Shown: in pieces, positions 26,766 through 36,436 of the stretch
Position numbering within the stretch: position 1 is the first letter of the stretch
Layout of the letters: each line of letters starts with the position of its first letter
Origin: Sphingomonas sp. BGYR3
GTDB taxonomy: Bacteria; Pseudomonadota; Alphaproteobacteria; Sphingomonadales; Sphingomonadaceae
Direction of reading: 5' to 3'
NCBI RefSeq assembly: GCF_025153455.1
Contig: NZ_JANZNT010000001.1
Location: 1,622,001 to 1,686,000, forward strand
DNA: 64,000 nt
Notes under the pieces: generated by a model
The model's database searches: none
What the model saw: the letters and a program-made list of their open reading frames with translations, nothing else
Told to the model about the DNA's origin: nothing
Position numbers and translations under genes: made by a program

Positions 26766-26795
26766 GCCCGCTTATCCCCGCCCCGCCCCGGCGGG

Positions 26796-27461
26796 TCAAT
26801 CGTCCAGCACCAGCGCGGCGGCAAGCAGCGCATCCTCGCGCGGGCGGGCAGCCACGGCCAGCGCAGCCCAACCGCCACCACAGGCAGCGGCGGCAGCCGC
26901 GCTGATCGCGGCAACCGCGATGCCGGCCCGGTCCAGCCCCTGTGCATCGACCAACATCGCCAGCCGTTCGGCAGCAGCGGGCGAATGAACCAGGGCGATG
27001 GCACCGGTCAGCGCCGACAGATCGGCATCGCGCGGCACACTGGCATAGACGGCAAGGGTCCGGGCAACGACCGTTGATGGCAGGTCGCGATGATCGGCCC
27101 CGGCCAGGTGCAGGGCGCGGCTGATGCCCTGCGTCATGGCCAGTTCGGCCAGCGCGGCGGCATCGCCATCGCCCACCGCCCGCACGGTCAGCCCGGCATC
27201 GCGCGCCGCACGGGCGGTCGCCTCCCCCACCGCCAGCACGGGCAATGCGGCCAGCCGCGCCAGCCCCGGCCCGGCATAGCGCACGGCATTGGCACTGGTC
27301 AGGACAAGCGCGTCAAACCCGGCCGGATCGGGCGGGGTCCAGCCCAGCGGGCGGATTTCGAACAGCGGCAGCGCAAGGGCAGATCGCCCCGCTGCCCCGA
27401 TCCGCGCCACCGTCGCCGCATTGCCCGGTTCCGGGCGCAGCACGGCGATCGGCCGGGTCAT
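26796..27461 (-). CDS. hemD: Uroporphyrinogen-III synthase
   Basis: A 221-residue HemD, which closes hydroxymethylbilane to uroporphyrinogen III in heme synthesis. The family is weakly conserved, but LVLTSANAVRY and LPVLAVGEATARAARDAG are the expected strand-turn blocks and the length fits. The start at ATG 27461 overlaps the hemC stop by 4 bases (ATGA). The frame is open further upstream inside hemC, but that part is a shadow. The context (hemC before, mitofilin after) confirms the call. Confidence 0.85.
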   Translation of the reverse strand: MTRPIAVLRPEPGNAATVARIGAAGRSALALPLFEIRPLGWTPPDPAGFDALVLTSANAVRYAGPGLARLAALPVLAVGEATARAARDAGLTVRAVGDGDAAALAELAMTQGISRALHLAGADHRDLPSTVVARTLAVYASVPRDADLSALTGAIALVHSPAAAERLAMLVDAQGLDRAGIAVAAISAAAAAACGGGWAALAVAARPREDALLAAALVLDD

Positions 27462-28381
27462 TGCCCCGCGAACAGCCGGGCGACGGGTTCGGGCGCACGG
27501 GCGAGCAGGTCGGCGGCCAGCGCCTCCGGCATCGCGATATCGCCGATAGCGGACGCGGCCTCGCCCTGCACCGTGTCGGATCCGTCCATGCTGAACAGCT
27601 GCGCGCGCAGCACGACATGATCCCCCTCGATCCGGGCGAGCGCAGCGACCGGCGAATGGCAATCCGCGCCCAGTGCCGCCAGCATCGCGCGCTCTGCCCC
27701 GACACAGGTGCACGTATCGGCATGGTTGATCGCATCGATGATCGCGCGCGAGCGTTCATCCTCTGCCCGCACCTCGATCCCCACCGCGCCCTGCGACGGG
27801 GCGGGCAGCATCACGTCCAGCGGCACGGCGGTGCCGTCCGCCTTGCCCAGCCGCTCCAGACCAGCCGCGGCAAGCAGGGTCGCATCGACCGTGCCGCCCG
27901 ACACCGCCGCCAGCCGCGTGTCGACATTGCCGCGCAGCAGCGTGATCGACAGGTCGGGGCGCAGATTGAGCAACTGGGCCGCGCGGCGCGGCGAGCTGGT
28001 GCCGACCACCGCACCCTGTTTCAGCGCATCGATGCTGTCCGCACCGATCAGCCGGTCACGCACATCGGCACGCGGCAGCATGGCGGCAAGCGCGATCGGC
28101 GTGGGGCGGATGGTTTCCACGTCTTTCATCGAATGGACACAGGCGTCCACTTCCCCCTGCAACAGGGCGCGGTCCAGTTCCTTGGTCCACAGCGCCTTGC
28201 CGCCGATTTCGGCGAGCGCCCGATCCTGAACGCGGTCGCCGGTTGTCTTGATGACGACGATCTCCACATCTGCGTCATCCCAGCCATGCGCGGCGATCAG
28301 CGCGGCGCGGGTCATGTTGGCTTGCGTAAGCGCCAGCGGAGAGCCGCGGGTGCCGAGACGGAAGGGAGCGGAAAGAGCCAT
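27458..28381 (-). CDS. hemC: Porphobilinogen deaminase (hydroxymethylbilane synthase)
   Basis: A 307-residue HemC that joins four porphobilinogens. Conserved parts are RLGTRGSPLALTQA, HSMKDVET, GTSSPRRAAQLL and the cofactor cysteine in ALGADCHSPVA that holds the dipyrromethane. It heads a hemC-hemD-mitofilin unit. Only 37 bases separate its start from the divergent tsaD start, so the two promoters must overlap the opposite transcription units. Confidence 0.96.
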   Translation of the reverse strand: MALSAPFRLGTRGSPLALTQANMTRAALIAAHGWDDADVEIVVIKTTGDRVQDRALAEIGGKALWTKELDRALLQGEVDACVHSMKDVETIRPTPIALAAMLPRADVRDRLIGADSIDALKQGAVVGTSSPRRAAQLLNLRPDLSITLLRGNVDTRLAAVSGGTVDATLLAAAGLERLGKADGTAVPLDVMLPAPSQGAVGIEVRAEDERSRAIIDAINHADTCTCVGAERAMLAALGADCHSPVAALARIEGDHVVLRAQLFSMDGSDTVQGEAASAIGDIAMPEALAADLLARAPEPVARLFAGQ

Positions 28382-28418
28382 GGCTTGTGCTAGCGGGTGG
28401 CGGGACTAAGGGAAAGCC

Positions 28419-29450
28419 ATGCTGATCCTGGGTCTTGAATCGAGCTGCGACGAAACCGCCGCCGCGCTGGTCACCGGCGATCGCCGCATCCTGGCCCATG
28501 CGCTGGCGGGACAGGAGGCGGCGCACGCGCCCTATGGCGGGGTTGTTCCCGAAATCGCGGCGCGCGCCCATGTCGAGATGCTGGGCCCGCTGATCGAACA
28601 GGCGCTGGCCGAGGCGAACGTCACGCTGAACGATGTGGAAGCGATTGCCGCGACCGCCGGGCCCGGCCTGATCGGCGGGGTGATGGTCGGCCTGGTCACC
28701 GGCAAGGCGCTGGCGCTGGCGGCGGGCAAGCCGCTGATCGGGGTGAATCACCTGGAGGGCCATGCGCTCAGCCCGCGCCTTGCCGATGCGGACCTTTCCT
28801 TTCCCTATCTGTTGCTGCTTGTTTCGGGCGGGCATTGCCAGCTGTTGCTGGTTGAGGGCGTCGGGCAATATCGGCGGCTGGCCACGACGATCGACGATGC
28901 GGCGGGCGAGGCATTCGACAAATCGGCTAAGCTGCTCGGCCTTGGCTATCCGGGCGGCCCGGCGGTGGAGCGCATGGCGTTGAGCGGCGATCCCCATGCC
29001 GTGCCGCTGCCCCGCCCGCTGGTCGGCACGGGCGAGCCGCATTTCTCGTTCGCGGGCCTGAAAAGCGCGGTGCTGCGCGCGGTCGAATCGGGGCGGCACA
29101 GGCCAGAGGACATTGCCGCATCGTTTCAGCAGGCGGCGGTCGATTGCCTGGTCGATCGCACCCGGATCGCGCTGGACAAGGCGGACGGCGCAACCGCGCT
29201 GGTCGTGGCGGGCGGCGTTGCGGCGAACAAGGCGGTGCGCGGCGCGCTGGAGTCGCTGGCGGCGGCGCATGGCCTGCCCTTTGTCGCGCCGCCGCTGTGG
29301 CTGTGCACCGACAATGCGGCGATGATCGCCTGGGCCGGGGCAGAGCGATTCGCCGCCGGGCTGACCGATCCGCTGGACCTGCCCGCCCGGCCGCGCTGGC
29401 CGCTCGACCCCGATGCAGCGCCCGTGCGCGGCGCAGGCGTAAAGGCATGA
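28419..29450 (+). CDS. tsaD: tRNA threonylcarbamoyladenosine synthase subunit TsaD
   Basis: A 343-residue Kae1/Gcp-family protein that transfers the threonylcarbamoyl group to A37 of ANN-decoding tRNAs. It has the ATP-grasp-like ASKHA N-terminus [13 protein letters not shown], metal-binding histidines in NHLEGHALS, and [22 protein letters not shown] precedes the ATG as ribosome site. The stop overlaps the gpsA start (ATGA). The tsaD-gpsA pair is common in this order. Confidence 0.96.
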   Translation: MLILGLESSCDETAAALVTGDRRILAHALAGQEAAHAPYGGVVPEIAARAHVEMLGPLIEQALAEANVTLNDVEAIAATAGPGLIGGVMVGLVTGKALALAAGKPLIGVNHLEGHALSPRLADADLSFPYLLLLVSGGHCQLLLVEGVGQYRRLATTIDDAAGEAFDKSAKLLGLGYPGGPAVERMALSGDPHAVPLPRPLVGTGEPHFSFAGLKSAVLRAVESGRHRPEDIAASFQQAAVDCLVDRTRIALDKADGATALVVAGGVAANKAVRGALESLAAAHGLPFVAPPLWLCTDNAAMIAWAGAERFAAGLTDPLDLPARPRWPLDPDAAPVRGAGVKA

Positions 29451-30427
29451 GCGCGCCCGTCGGCGTCATCGGGGCGGGCGCATGGGGTACCGCGCTGGCG
29501 CAGGTGCTGGCCATGGCGGGACACACGGTCCAGCTATGGTCGCGCAATGCCGCGGTTGTGGAGGCCGTGCAGACGACGCGGGAAAACCGCCTGTACCTGC
29601 CCGGCGTGCCCCTGTCCCCGGCCATCGCGATGACTAGCGATCTCTCCGCGCTGGCCGAAAGCCGGGCGGTGCTGGTGGTGACGCCGGCCCAGCATATGCG
29701 CAGCGTGCTGACCGGGCTACCCGCGATCGCCGCACCGCTGATCCTGTGTTCCAAGGGGATCGAGGCGGGGTCGCTGAAGCTGATGCATCAGGTGGCGGCA
29801 GAGGCAGTGCCGGGTGCGCCAATTGCCGTCCTGTCCGGCCCGACCTTTGCCCATGAAGTGGCGCGGGGCCAGCCGACGGCGGTGACGCTGGCAGCGGCGG
29901 ACGCGGCGCTGGCGGGCGAACTGGCCGGGGTAATCGCGCTGCCGACGTTCCGCCCCTATGTCACCGACGACGTGACCGGGGCCGAGGTGGGGGGCGCGGT
30001 CAAGAATGTCCTCGCCATCGCGTGCGGCGTGGTGGAGGGCGCGGGGCTGGGCCAGAATGCGCGGGCGGCGCTAATCGCGCGCGGTTTTGCCGAAATGACG
30101 CGGTTCGGCCTGGCGCTGGGCGCGCGGGCGGAAACGCTGGCCGGCCTGTCGGGGCTGGGCGACCTGGTGCTGACCTGTTCGTCGACCAGCAGCCGCAATT
30201 TCTCGCTCGGTCTTGGGCTAGGCCGGGGGCAGCGCGCCACCGACCTGCTGACCGACCGGCGGACAGTGGCAGAGGGCGCATCGACCGCGCCGGTGCTGGC
30301 CAAGGCGGCACGGGCCGCGGGCGTGGAAATGCCGGTGGTCGATGCGGTGTGCGCCTTGCTGAACGGATCAGATGTGGCCGGGGTGATCGGCGCGCTGCTT
30401 GCCCGCCCGCTCAGACCGGAACGCTGA
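29447..30427 (+). CDS. gpsA: NAD(P)-dependent glycerol-3-phosphate dehydrogenase
   Basis: A 326-residue GpsA that reduces dihydroxyacetone phosphate to sn-glycerol-3-phosphate for phospholipids. Motifs are [12 protein letters not shown] at the N-terminus, [17 protein letters not shown] and the catalytic lysine in [15 protein letters not shown]. It starts within the tsaD stop. The convergent histidine kinase gene ends 34 bases past its stop. No terminator is evident between them. Confidence 0.95.
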   Translation: MSAPVGVIGAGAWGTALAQVLAMAGHTVQLWSRNAAVVEAVQTTRENRLYLPGVPLSPAIAMTSDLSALAESRAVLVVTPAQHMRSVLTGLPAIAAPLILCSKGIEAGSLKLMHQVAAEAVPGAPIAVLSGPTFAHEVARGQPTAVTLAAADAALAGELAGVIALPTFRPYVTDDVTGAEVGGAVKNVLAIACGVVEGAGLGQNARAALIARGFAEMTRFGLALGARAETLAGLSGLGDLVLTCSSTSSRNFSLGLGLGRGQRATDLLTDRRTVAEGASTAPVLAKAARAAGVEMPVVDAVCALLNGSDVAGVIGALLARPLRPER

Positions 30428-30460
30428 ACGGGCCTGGCTTCACACGGCCGTATCTGCCGG

Positions 30461-31480
30461 TCAGGCGGGCAGGACGAGTCGGGCCGTCGTGCCGCTGGCC
30501 GCGAACAATTCGAACGTGCCATTCAGCTGCTTGGCCAGCATCGCCGCGATGCGCAGGCCCAGGCTGTCGCTCTTGGTCAGATCGAACCCATCGGGCAGGC
30601 CATGGCCGTCGTCGGTCACATCGACCTGCATCTGGCCATCGGCGTCGCGGGTCAGCGACACGCGGATAGTGCCGGTTTCGCGGCCGGCAAAGCCATGTTC
30701 GATGGCATTGGCCATCGCCTCTGCCACGATCAGCGCCAGGGGCACGGCCTGATCCGGGGAAACGGCAGCATCCTGTTCCGCCTCGATCCGGCACTGGATG
30801 CCGGTCTGGCCGCTGGCCTCGACAATGTCGGCGCAGAGCGGCTTCAGAAATTCGTGCAGCGAGCGGGCCGCGCCATCGGCATGATAAAGCTGGCGGCTGA
30901 TCCGGCCGATCAGGGCAAGGCGGCGCGACGCCTCGTCCAGCGCGCCCTTTGCCTGTTCATCCTGAATGCCGCGCCGTTGCAGCGACAACAGGCCGGCCGC
31001 GACCTGAAGATTGTTCGACACGCGATGCTGCAATTCGTTGAACAGCAGCGCGCGGGTTTCGGCAAGCGATCGGTTCAGTTCGCGCTCGACCGCCAGCCCC
31101 TTGTTTGCCTGTTGCAGCCAGTGGACGAGGAAAATGTCGGTGACGACGACGAACAGATAGAACCCCAGCGCGACAACGCCCGACCCGTGCAGGGTGAAGC
31201 TGTTGAATTCGGGGATGAAAAAATACCAGGCAACGACACCGCAGATCAGCGCCGCCAGCGCGCCCATCCGCACGCCGAGCAGGAACGAGATCAGGATGAC
31301 GGCGGGAAAGAAGGTGACATAGGGAAAGCCGGGCGGCAGCAGCTTGTCAGTGGCGAACCGCAGTGCAATCGCCCCGCCGCTGATCAGTAGCGCCAGGCCA
31401 AGCGCAGTCCATGGCCGCTCCGCGAACAGCGGCAGCCGTTCCAGAAACCGTTGTCGCTTTCCATCCCCTGCGCTGTGCAT
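30461..31480 (-). CDS. DUF4118 membrane sensor histidine kinase (HisKA_2/HWE-like)
   Basis: A 339-residue kinase. Residues about 20-120 form a DUF4118 four-helix membrane module like that of KdpD. A HisKA_2 dimerisation domain follows with the phospho-histidine in NELQHRVSNNLQ, then a HATPase domain (NAIEHG, DDGHGLPDG, LGLRIAAML). Such kinases often feed the alphaproteobacterial general stress response. ATG 31480 is selected because AAGGGG sits 4-5 bases upstream; longer starts at 31495 or 31531 lack a site. No response regulator is adjacent. The signal is unknown. Confidence 0.85.
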   Translation of the reverse strand: MHSAGDGKRQRFLERLPLFAERPWTALGLALLISGGAIALRFATDKLLPPGFPYVTFFPAVILISFLLGVRMGALAALICGVVAWYFFIPEFNSFTLHGSGVVALGFYLFVVVTDIFLVHWLQQANKGLAVERELNRSLAETRALLFNELQHRVSNNLQVAAGLLSLQRRGIQDEQAKGALDEASRRLALIGRISRQLYHADGAARSLHEFLKPLCADIVEASGQTGIQCRIEAEQDAAVSPDQAVPLALIVAEAMANAIEHGFAGRETGTIRVSLTRDADGQMQVDVTDDGHGLPDGFDLTKSDSLGLRIAAMLAKQLNGTFELFAASGTTARLVLPA

Positions 31481-31565
31481 TCGGCCCCTTCTCATCGTTA
31501 AGTCGTTTACGCCAAACGCGTTTTTCAACAAGGTCCGTCAGGAGCCGGGGGCCAACATAGGAAAA

Positions 31566-31591
31566 TGGGGGGCCTGTCGCCAGACCCCCCA
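31566..31591 (-). terminator. Intrinsic terminator after pnp
   Basis: On the minus strand a T, six G, a T/G wobble and CTG pair with the mirror half around a GCGA tetraloop. ATTTTCC follows. It begins 30 bases beyond the pnp stop and separates pnp from the histidine kinase gene. Confidence 0.7.
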
Positions 31592-31620
31592 CATCTTTTC
31601 CCGAACGATAAGGGGTGCCC

Positions 31621-33936
31621 TTATTCCTCGGTGATGAACGACGGCAGACCGATATCGCCGCCATCTTCCTTTTCGGCGCGTTCCGGGCGCGGACCGCGAT
31701 CACCGCGGTCACGGCGCGGGCCGCGATCACGCTCGCCGCGACCGCCACGGTCGCCACCGCCACCTTCGCGACGCGGGCCGCGGTCCGACCGCTCGCCACG
31801 TTCGCGTGGTTCGCGGGCGGGACGGGTATCCTCCAGCTCGGCACCGGTTTCCTGATCGACGACGCGCATCGACAGGCGAACCTTGCCGCGCTGGTCGATC
31901 TCGAGCACCTTCACCTTCACTTCCTGCCCTTCGGACAGGACGTCGGCGACCTTTTCGACGCGCTCGTTCTTGATCTCGGACACGTGAACCAGGCCGTCCT
32001 TGCCGCCCATGAAGTTCACGAACGCGCCGAAATCAACGAGGTTGACGACCTTGCCGTTATAGACCTTGCCGACTTCCGGTTCCTCGACGATGCCCTTGAT
32101 CCAGTTGATCGCGGCTTCGATCTGGCTGTGGTCGGACGAGGACACCTTGATCACGCCTTCGTCGTCGATGTCGACCTTGGCGCCGGTGGTGGCCACGATT
32201 TCGCGGATCACCTTGCCGCCCGTGCCGATCACGTCGCGGATCTTGGACTTGTCGATCGTGATCGTTTCGATCCGCGGCGCGTGCGCCGACAATTCGCTGC
32301 GCACTTCGCCCAGCGCCTTGTTCATCTCGCCCAGGATGTGCGCGCGGCCGTCCTTGGCCTGAGCCAGCGCAGCTTCAAAGATTTCGCGGGTGATACCGGC
32401 GATCTTGATGTCCATCTGCATCGTGGTGATGCCTTCGGACGTGCCGGCGACCTTGAAGTCCATGTCGCCCAGGTGATCTTCGTCACCCAGGATGTCGGAC
32501 AGGATGGCGAACTTGTCGCCTTCCAGGATCAGGCCCATGGCGATGCCCGACACCGGCCGCTTGATCGGCACGCCGGCATCCATCATCGCCAGCGATCCGC
32601 CGCACACCGACGCCATCGAGGACGAGCCGTTGCTCTCCGTAATGTCGCTGGTCAGGCGGATGGTATAGGGGAACTCTTCCTTGGTCGGCAGCACGGGGTG
32701 CAGCGCGCGCCAGGCGAGCTTGCCATGGCCGACTTCGCGGCGGCCCGGCGCACCGAAGCGGCCCACTTCACCGACCGAATAGGGCGGGAAGTTATAGTGC
32801 AGCATGAAATGCTGGTAGCTGAGGCCGTTCAGGCCGTCGATCATCTGTTCCGCATCCTTGGTGCCAAGGGTGCAGGTGGCGATCGTCTGCGTCTCGCCGC
32901 GCGTGAACAGCGCAGAGCCGTGCGCACGGGGCAGGAAATGCGTTTCGGCGACGATCGGGCGGATCTGGGTCGTGGTACGACCGTCGATGCGCTGACCGGT
33001 GTTCAGGATCGCGCCGCGGACGATTTCCGCTTCCAGCTTCTTGGTCAGCTTGATGCCGGCCATCACCGCCTGCGGATCCAGGCCGTCCTCGACGAACTGC
33101 GCCTTGGCCTTGGCCCGTGCCTCGTTCAGGGCGTTGGAACGCGCCGACTTGTCGGTGAGCTTGTAGGCGGCAGCGATATCGTCGCCGATCAGCCCCTTCA
33201 GCTTGGCCTTGATCGCGGCGTTGTCATCCGACGACGCCATTTCCCACGGCTCCTTGGCGGCCTGTTCAGCCAGCTTGATGATCGCCTTGATCACCTCGCG
33301 GCAGGCATCGTGCGCGAACAGCACGGCGCCCAGCATGACCTCTTCCGACAGCTCCTTGGCTTCGGATTCGACCATCATCACCGCGTCGTAGGTGGCAGCG
33401 ACGACCAGATCCAGCTCGCCCTCGGCAACCTGTTCGTCGGTCGGATTCAGGATGTATTCGCCGTTGAGATAGCCGACGCGGGCAGCGCCGATCGGGCCCA
33501 TGAACGGCACGCCGGAAATCGTCAGCGCGGCCGACGCGGCGACCATTGCCAGAATGTCCGGCTCGTTCTCGCCGTCATAGCTCAGTACCTGAGCGATGGC
33601 GTTGATCTCGTTGTAGAAGCCTTCGGGGAACAGCGGGCGGATCGGGCGGTCGATCAGTCGGGAGACCAGCGTTTCCTTTTCCGTCGCGCCGCGCTCACGC
33701 TTGAAAAAGCCGCCCGGAATGCGACCGGCGGCGGAATATTTTTCCTGATAATGGACGGTCAGCGGGAAGAAATCCTGCCCGTCCTTGACGCTCTTGGCAG
33801 CCGTGACGGCGCACAGAACGACGGTTTCGCCGAGGGTCGCCATGATGGCGCCGTCGGCCTGACGGGCAACCTTGCCCGTTTCGAGGGTCAGCGTCTTGCC
33901 GCCCCACTCGATCGATACGGTTTTCTTGTCGAACAT
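31621..33936 (-). CDS. pnp: Polynucleotide phosphorylase
   Basis: A 771-residue PNPase: two RNase PH-like cores joined by a helical linker, then KH ([15 protein letters not shown]) and S1 ([18 protein letters not shown]) domains. It degrades RNA 3' to 5' with phosphate. The last about 60 residues are an unusual Arg/Gly/Asp-rich low-complexity tail (repeats such as [11 protein letters not shown] and [13 protein letters not shown]) ending LPSFITEE. The start is ATG 33936 (MFDKK); an upstream open stretch is not coding. It follows rpsO, from which it is separated by a terminator-like hairpin and a structured leader. Confidence 0.97.
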   Translation of the reverse strand: MFDKKTVSIEWGGKTLTLETGKVARQADGAIMATLGETVVLCAVTAAKSVKDGQDFFPLTVHYQEKYSAAGRIPGGFFKRERGATEKETLVSRLIDRPIRPLFPEGFYNEINAIAQVLSYDGENEPDILAMVAASAALTISGVPFMGPIGAARVGYLNGEYILNPTDEQVAEGELDLVVAATYDAVMMVESEAKELSEEVMLGAVLFAHDACREVIKAIIKLAEQAAKEPWEMASSDDNAAIKAKLKGLIGDDIAAAYKLTDKSARSNALNEARAKAKAQFVEDGLDPQAVMAGIKLTKKLEAEIVRGAILNTGQRIDGRTTTQIRPIVAETHFLPRAHGSALFTRGETQTIATCTLGTKDAEQMIDGLNGLSYQHFMLHYNFPPYSVGEVGRFGAPGRREVGHGKLAWRALHPVLPTKEEFPYTIRLTSDITESNGSSSMASVCGGSLAMMDAGVPIKRPVSGIAMGLILEGDKFAILSDILGDEDHLGDMDFKVAGTSEGITTMQMDIKIAGITREIFEAALAQAKDGRAHILGEMNKALGEVRSELSAHAPRIETITIDKSKIRDVIGTGGKVIREIVATTGAKVDIDDEGVIKVSSSDHSQIEAAINWIKGIVEEPEVGKVYNGKVVNLVDFGAFVNFMGGKDGLVHVSEIKNERVEKVADVLSEGQEVKVKVLEIDQRGKVRLSMRVVDQETGAELEDTRPAREPRERGERSDRGPRREGGGGDRGGRGERDRGPRRDRGDRGPRPERAEKEDGGDIGLPSFITEE

Positions 33937-33984
33937 TTGATTTCCTTCACCCCGCTGCCCGATGCAGTCGGGGGCCTCTTGGGT

Positions 33985-34056
33985 GGGTCCGTCCATCGGA
34001 CCCGTTCTGAGGGCCGTTCCTGGCCCGGTGAAAGGGATGCCGGATTGCAGCCCTTT
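33985..34056 (-). promoter_or_regulatory. Structured pnp 5' leader (three hairpins)
   Basis: Between rpsO and pnp, stems form at 33985-34003 (GGGTCCG/CGGACCC), 34011-34026 (GGGCC/GGCCC) and 34031-34056 (AAAGGG/CCCTTT). In E. coli the pnp leader folds, is cut by RNase III and mediates autoregulation by PNPase. The same could apply here, but only the folding potential is seen. Confidence 0.4.
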
Positions 34057-34088
34057 CTCAATCGCCGGCGAAATGCCGGGATAAATGA

Positions 34089-34112
34089 GAAGGGCGCCCG
34101 AAGGCGCCCTTC
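34089..34112 (-). terminator. Terminator-like hairpin after rpsO with UUCG loop
   Basis: GAAGGGCGCC pairs perfectly with GGCGCCCTTC around a tetraloop that reads UUCG in the minus-strand RNA. TCATTTAT follows. It starts 4 bases past the rpsO stop. The T-run is short, so partial read-through into pnp is likely. Confidence 0.65.
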
Positions 34113-34116
34113 ACGA

Positions 34117-34386
34117 TTACTTGCGAAGACCCAGCTTCGCGATGAGCGCGGTGTAGCGGTCCGCGTCCTTCTTCTTCAGATAGTCGAGCAGCGCACGGCG
34201 CTTGTTGACCATCATCAGCAGGCCGCGGCGCGAATGGTTGTCCTTCGCATGGCCCTTGAAATGCTCGGTCAGGTTGGCGATGCGCTCGGACAGGATCGCG
34301 ACCTGGACTTCCGGGCTGCCGGTGTCGCCATCGGCGCGGGCATGGTCCTTGATCAGCGCTTCCTTGCGCTCTGCGGTAATCGACAT
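34117..34386 (-). CDS. rpsO: 30S ribosomal protein S15
   Basis: An 89-residue S15, full length, with the family blocks [33 protein letters not shown] and [15 protein letters not shown]. It binds 16S rRNA in the central domain. It lies between truB and pnp, the common bacterial order, 24 bases after truB. Confidence 0.98.
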   Translation of the reverse strand: MSITAERKEALIKDHARADGDTGSPEVQVAILSERIANLTEHFKGHAKDNHSRRGLLMMVNKRRALLDYLKKKDADRYTALIAKLGLRK

Positions 34387-34410
34387 GAATGCGTTTCCCT
34401 CGACATCACT

Positions 34411-35310
34411 CTACAGGTTGAAGCCGCGAACCACCCGGAGTTCCCCGGCAATCGCCTCTGCCAGCGCAACCGGCACATCGTCCAGCATCGCAAAGCACAG
34501 GCCATCGGCTGCGGCAGTCCCGACCAGAACCCGCCCCTGACGGAGCAGCCCTGCCTGATCGGGGGTGAGGGAGAAAGCCGGGATGTCGTCCAGCCCCGCC
34601 CTCAACGGCAGGATATGGTGTTCAAGCGTGCCGCCCTTAGCAGCATCGGCCAGATTGTCCAGCGATATTGCCGGATCCAGGCCGAACCGACCGGCCTTTG
34701 TCCGCCTGAGCATCGTCACATGTCCGACGGTTCCCAGCATCAGGGCAATGTCGCGGGCAAGGCTGCGGATATAGGTGCCCTTGGACACATGGGCGGTCAG
34801 CGTCGCCTCGTCCAGCGGCCCATCGCCCGCGCCGAGCATCGGGGTGAGCGCGTGGATCGTGACCCGGCGGCTGGCGAGCACCACCTCCTCCCCCGCCCGC
34901 GCACGGTCATAGGCGCGTTCCCCGTCCACCTTCAGCGCGGAATAGGCGGGCGGCACCTGATCGATGGGGCCGGTAAAGCGTGGCAGCACCGCGTCCACCT
35001 CTGCCCGGGTAGGGCGTTTGTCGCTGGCGGCGATCACCGCCCCTTCGGCATCCAGCGTATCGGTCTGCTCGCCGAAACGGATGGTGAATGCATACACCTT
35101 GTCGCTGTCGAGCATCCGGCCCGCGAGCTTCGTCGCCTCGCCGATCGCGATCGGCAGGACGCCGGTGGCCAGCGGGTCGAGCGTGCCGCCATGGCCGACC
35201 TTTGCCTTGCCATGTCCCGCCGCGCGCAGCGCGCGCTTGACGGCGCTGACGCCTTGGGTCGAGCCAAGCCCCAGCGGCTTGTCGAGAATGATCCAGCCGT
35301 GGACGCTCAT
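34411..35310 (-). CDS. truB: tRNA pseudouridine-55 synthase
   Basis: A 299-residue TruB that makes pseudouridine 55 in the tRNA T-loop. Motifs are GWIILDKPLGLGST, the catalytic aspartate in GHGGTLDPLATGVLPI, and VPPAYSALKVDGERAYDRAR. The start at ATG 35310 overlaps the stop of the M50 protease gene by 4 bases. It is followed by rpsO. Confidence 0.96.
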   Translation of the reverse strand: MSVHGWIILDKPLGLGSTQGVSAVKRALRAAGHGKAKVGHGGTLDPLATGVLPIAIGEATKLAGRMLDSDKVYAFTIRFGEQTDTLDAEGAVIAASDKRPTRAEVDAVLPRFTGPIDQVPPAYSALKVDGERAYDRARAGEEVVLASRRVTIHALTPMLGAGDGPLDEATLTAHVSKGTYIRSLARDIALMLGTVGHVTMLRRTKAGRFGLDPAISLDNLADAAKGGTLEHHILPLRAGLDDIPAFSLTPDQAGLLRQGRVLVGTAAADGLCFAMLDDVPVALAEAIAGELRVVRGFNL

Positions 35311-35981
35311 TGGATCAGCGAAAACAGCCAGCCGATCACGACGTCCGCCACCGGCCCGACATAGCGCAGCACGACATTCGCCTGGGGCGAGACCATCGGC
35401 AACACGACGAGCAGGATGATCAGCACCGGCAGCGCCAGCCGCCCGATCCGGTTCCACGCGGGAACCGCGGCGCGCGGCAGCAACCCTTCCACCACATGCC
35501 CCCCGTCAAAGGGCGGAATGGGCAGCAGGTTGAAGATCGCCAGGAACACGTTGATCACGACGAAGTTGAACAGGTTCTGCGCAATGAATTCGGCCACGCC
35601 CGCATCCAGCGAGCCGCCATTGATCGCGATCAGCCCGCCGAGCAGGCCCGTCGCGGTGAGCGCCAGCGCAATGTTCATCCCCGGCCCGGCCAGCGCGACC
35701 AGCATCATGTGCCAGCGCGGGTTGCGCAGCCGGTCCCGCCGCACCGGCACCGGCTTTGCCCAGCCAAACATCGGCAGGCTGGCAATGGCCAGCGCCATCG
35801 GCAGGATCACCGTGCCGAACGGATCGACATGGCGGATGGGATTGAGCGACAGCCGCCCCAGCCGCGCCGCGGTGGGATCGCCCAGCATCCGCGCCACCAG
35901 GCCATGCGCCACTTCGTGAAACACGATGGCGATGACCAGCGGGACCAGCCAGGTGGCAATCGTATAGACGGTGTCCAACAT
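35307..35981 (-). CDS. Site-2-protease-family (M50) membrane metalloprotease
   Basis: A 224-residue polytopic protein with zinc motif HEVAH at about residue 21-25 in the first helix and the second-site motif LLPIPPFDGGHVVEG (NxxPxPxxDGG type) further on. It is the short rhomboid-like S2P form without PDZ domain. It could act in regulated intramembrane proteolysis; the substrate is unknown. The start is ATG 35981, giving the normal family length. It is coupled to truB through ATGA, so both belong to one transcript with rpsO. Confidence 0.88.
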   Translation of the reverse strand: MLDTVYTIATWLVPLVIAIVFHEVAHGLVARMLGDPTAARLGRLSLNPIRHVDPFGTVILPMALAIASLPMFGWAKPVPVRRDRLRNPRWHMMLVALAGPGMNIALALTATGLLGGLIAINGGSLDAGVAEFIAQNLFNFVVINVFLAIFNLLPIPPFDGGHVVEGLLPRAAVPAWNRIGRLALPVLIILLVVLPMVSPQANVVLRYVGPVADVVIGWLFSLIQ

Positions 35982-36094
35982 GTCCGGCAGGTGGCCCCTG
36001 CCCGGCCTCGCGTCAATCCATCGTCGGGCCGTCAATCTCCGGTTCAGGCGCGAAACGATCATATCGGGCAGCGAAAGCGATGGGGAGTGGTGCC

Positions 36095-36436
36095 ATGCGC
36101 AACTGCGGGGTGGTGATCGGACTGTTGCTGGCCGGGGTCTCGCCGGCACAGGCACAGATCTGGGACGGCGGACGGTCGGCGGTGCCCGATCCGCCCGCGC
36201 CCATCGAACCCGACGTCACGCCGATGCTCCATGATCTGCGCCGCGATCTGCGCACGGCACGGCGCAGCGGCCAGATCACGCGGGAGGAGGAGCGATCGCT
36301 CCGGCAACAGGCTGCGCTGATTGCAAATGCAGAGCGGCGCTATCGCAGCGCAGGGCTGTCGGCCAGCGAACGGCGCGAACTAATTGCGCGGACCGAGGCG
36401 CTGAAAAGCGCGATCGACGCGCGCCGGACCCCCTAA
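36095..36436 (+). CDS. Small exported helical protein, unknown function
   Basis: A 113-residue protein starting at ATG 36095 behind GGGGAG. It has a signal peptide (MRNCGVVIGLLLAGVSPAQA) and a Pro-rich segment PDPPAPIEPDVTP. The rest is a charged helix-forming region rich in Arg, Glu and Ala (LRRDLRTARRSGQITREEER). Not recognised beyond its look as a periplasmic coiled protein. Its TAA overlaps the stop of the convergent thymidine kinase gene by 4 bases. An ATG 15 bases upstream is also in frame. Confidence 0.65.
   Translation: MRNCGVVIGLLLAGVSPAQAQIWDGGRSAVPDPPAPIEPDVTPMLHDLRRDLRTARRSGQITREEERSLRQQAALIANAERRYRSAGLSASERRELIARTEALKSAIDARRTP

Noticed and set aside
31615..35364. A plus-strand open frame of more than 1,200 codons opposite pnp, rpsO and truB
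   Set aside because: It is the antisense of three firmly identified genes. High GC leaves antisense frames open, and the translation is rich in His, Arg and Asp with no domain.
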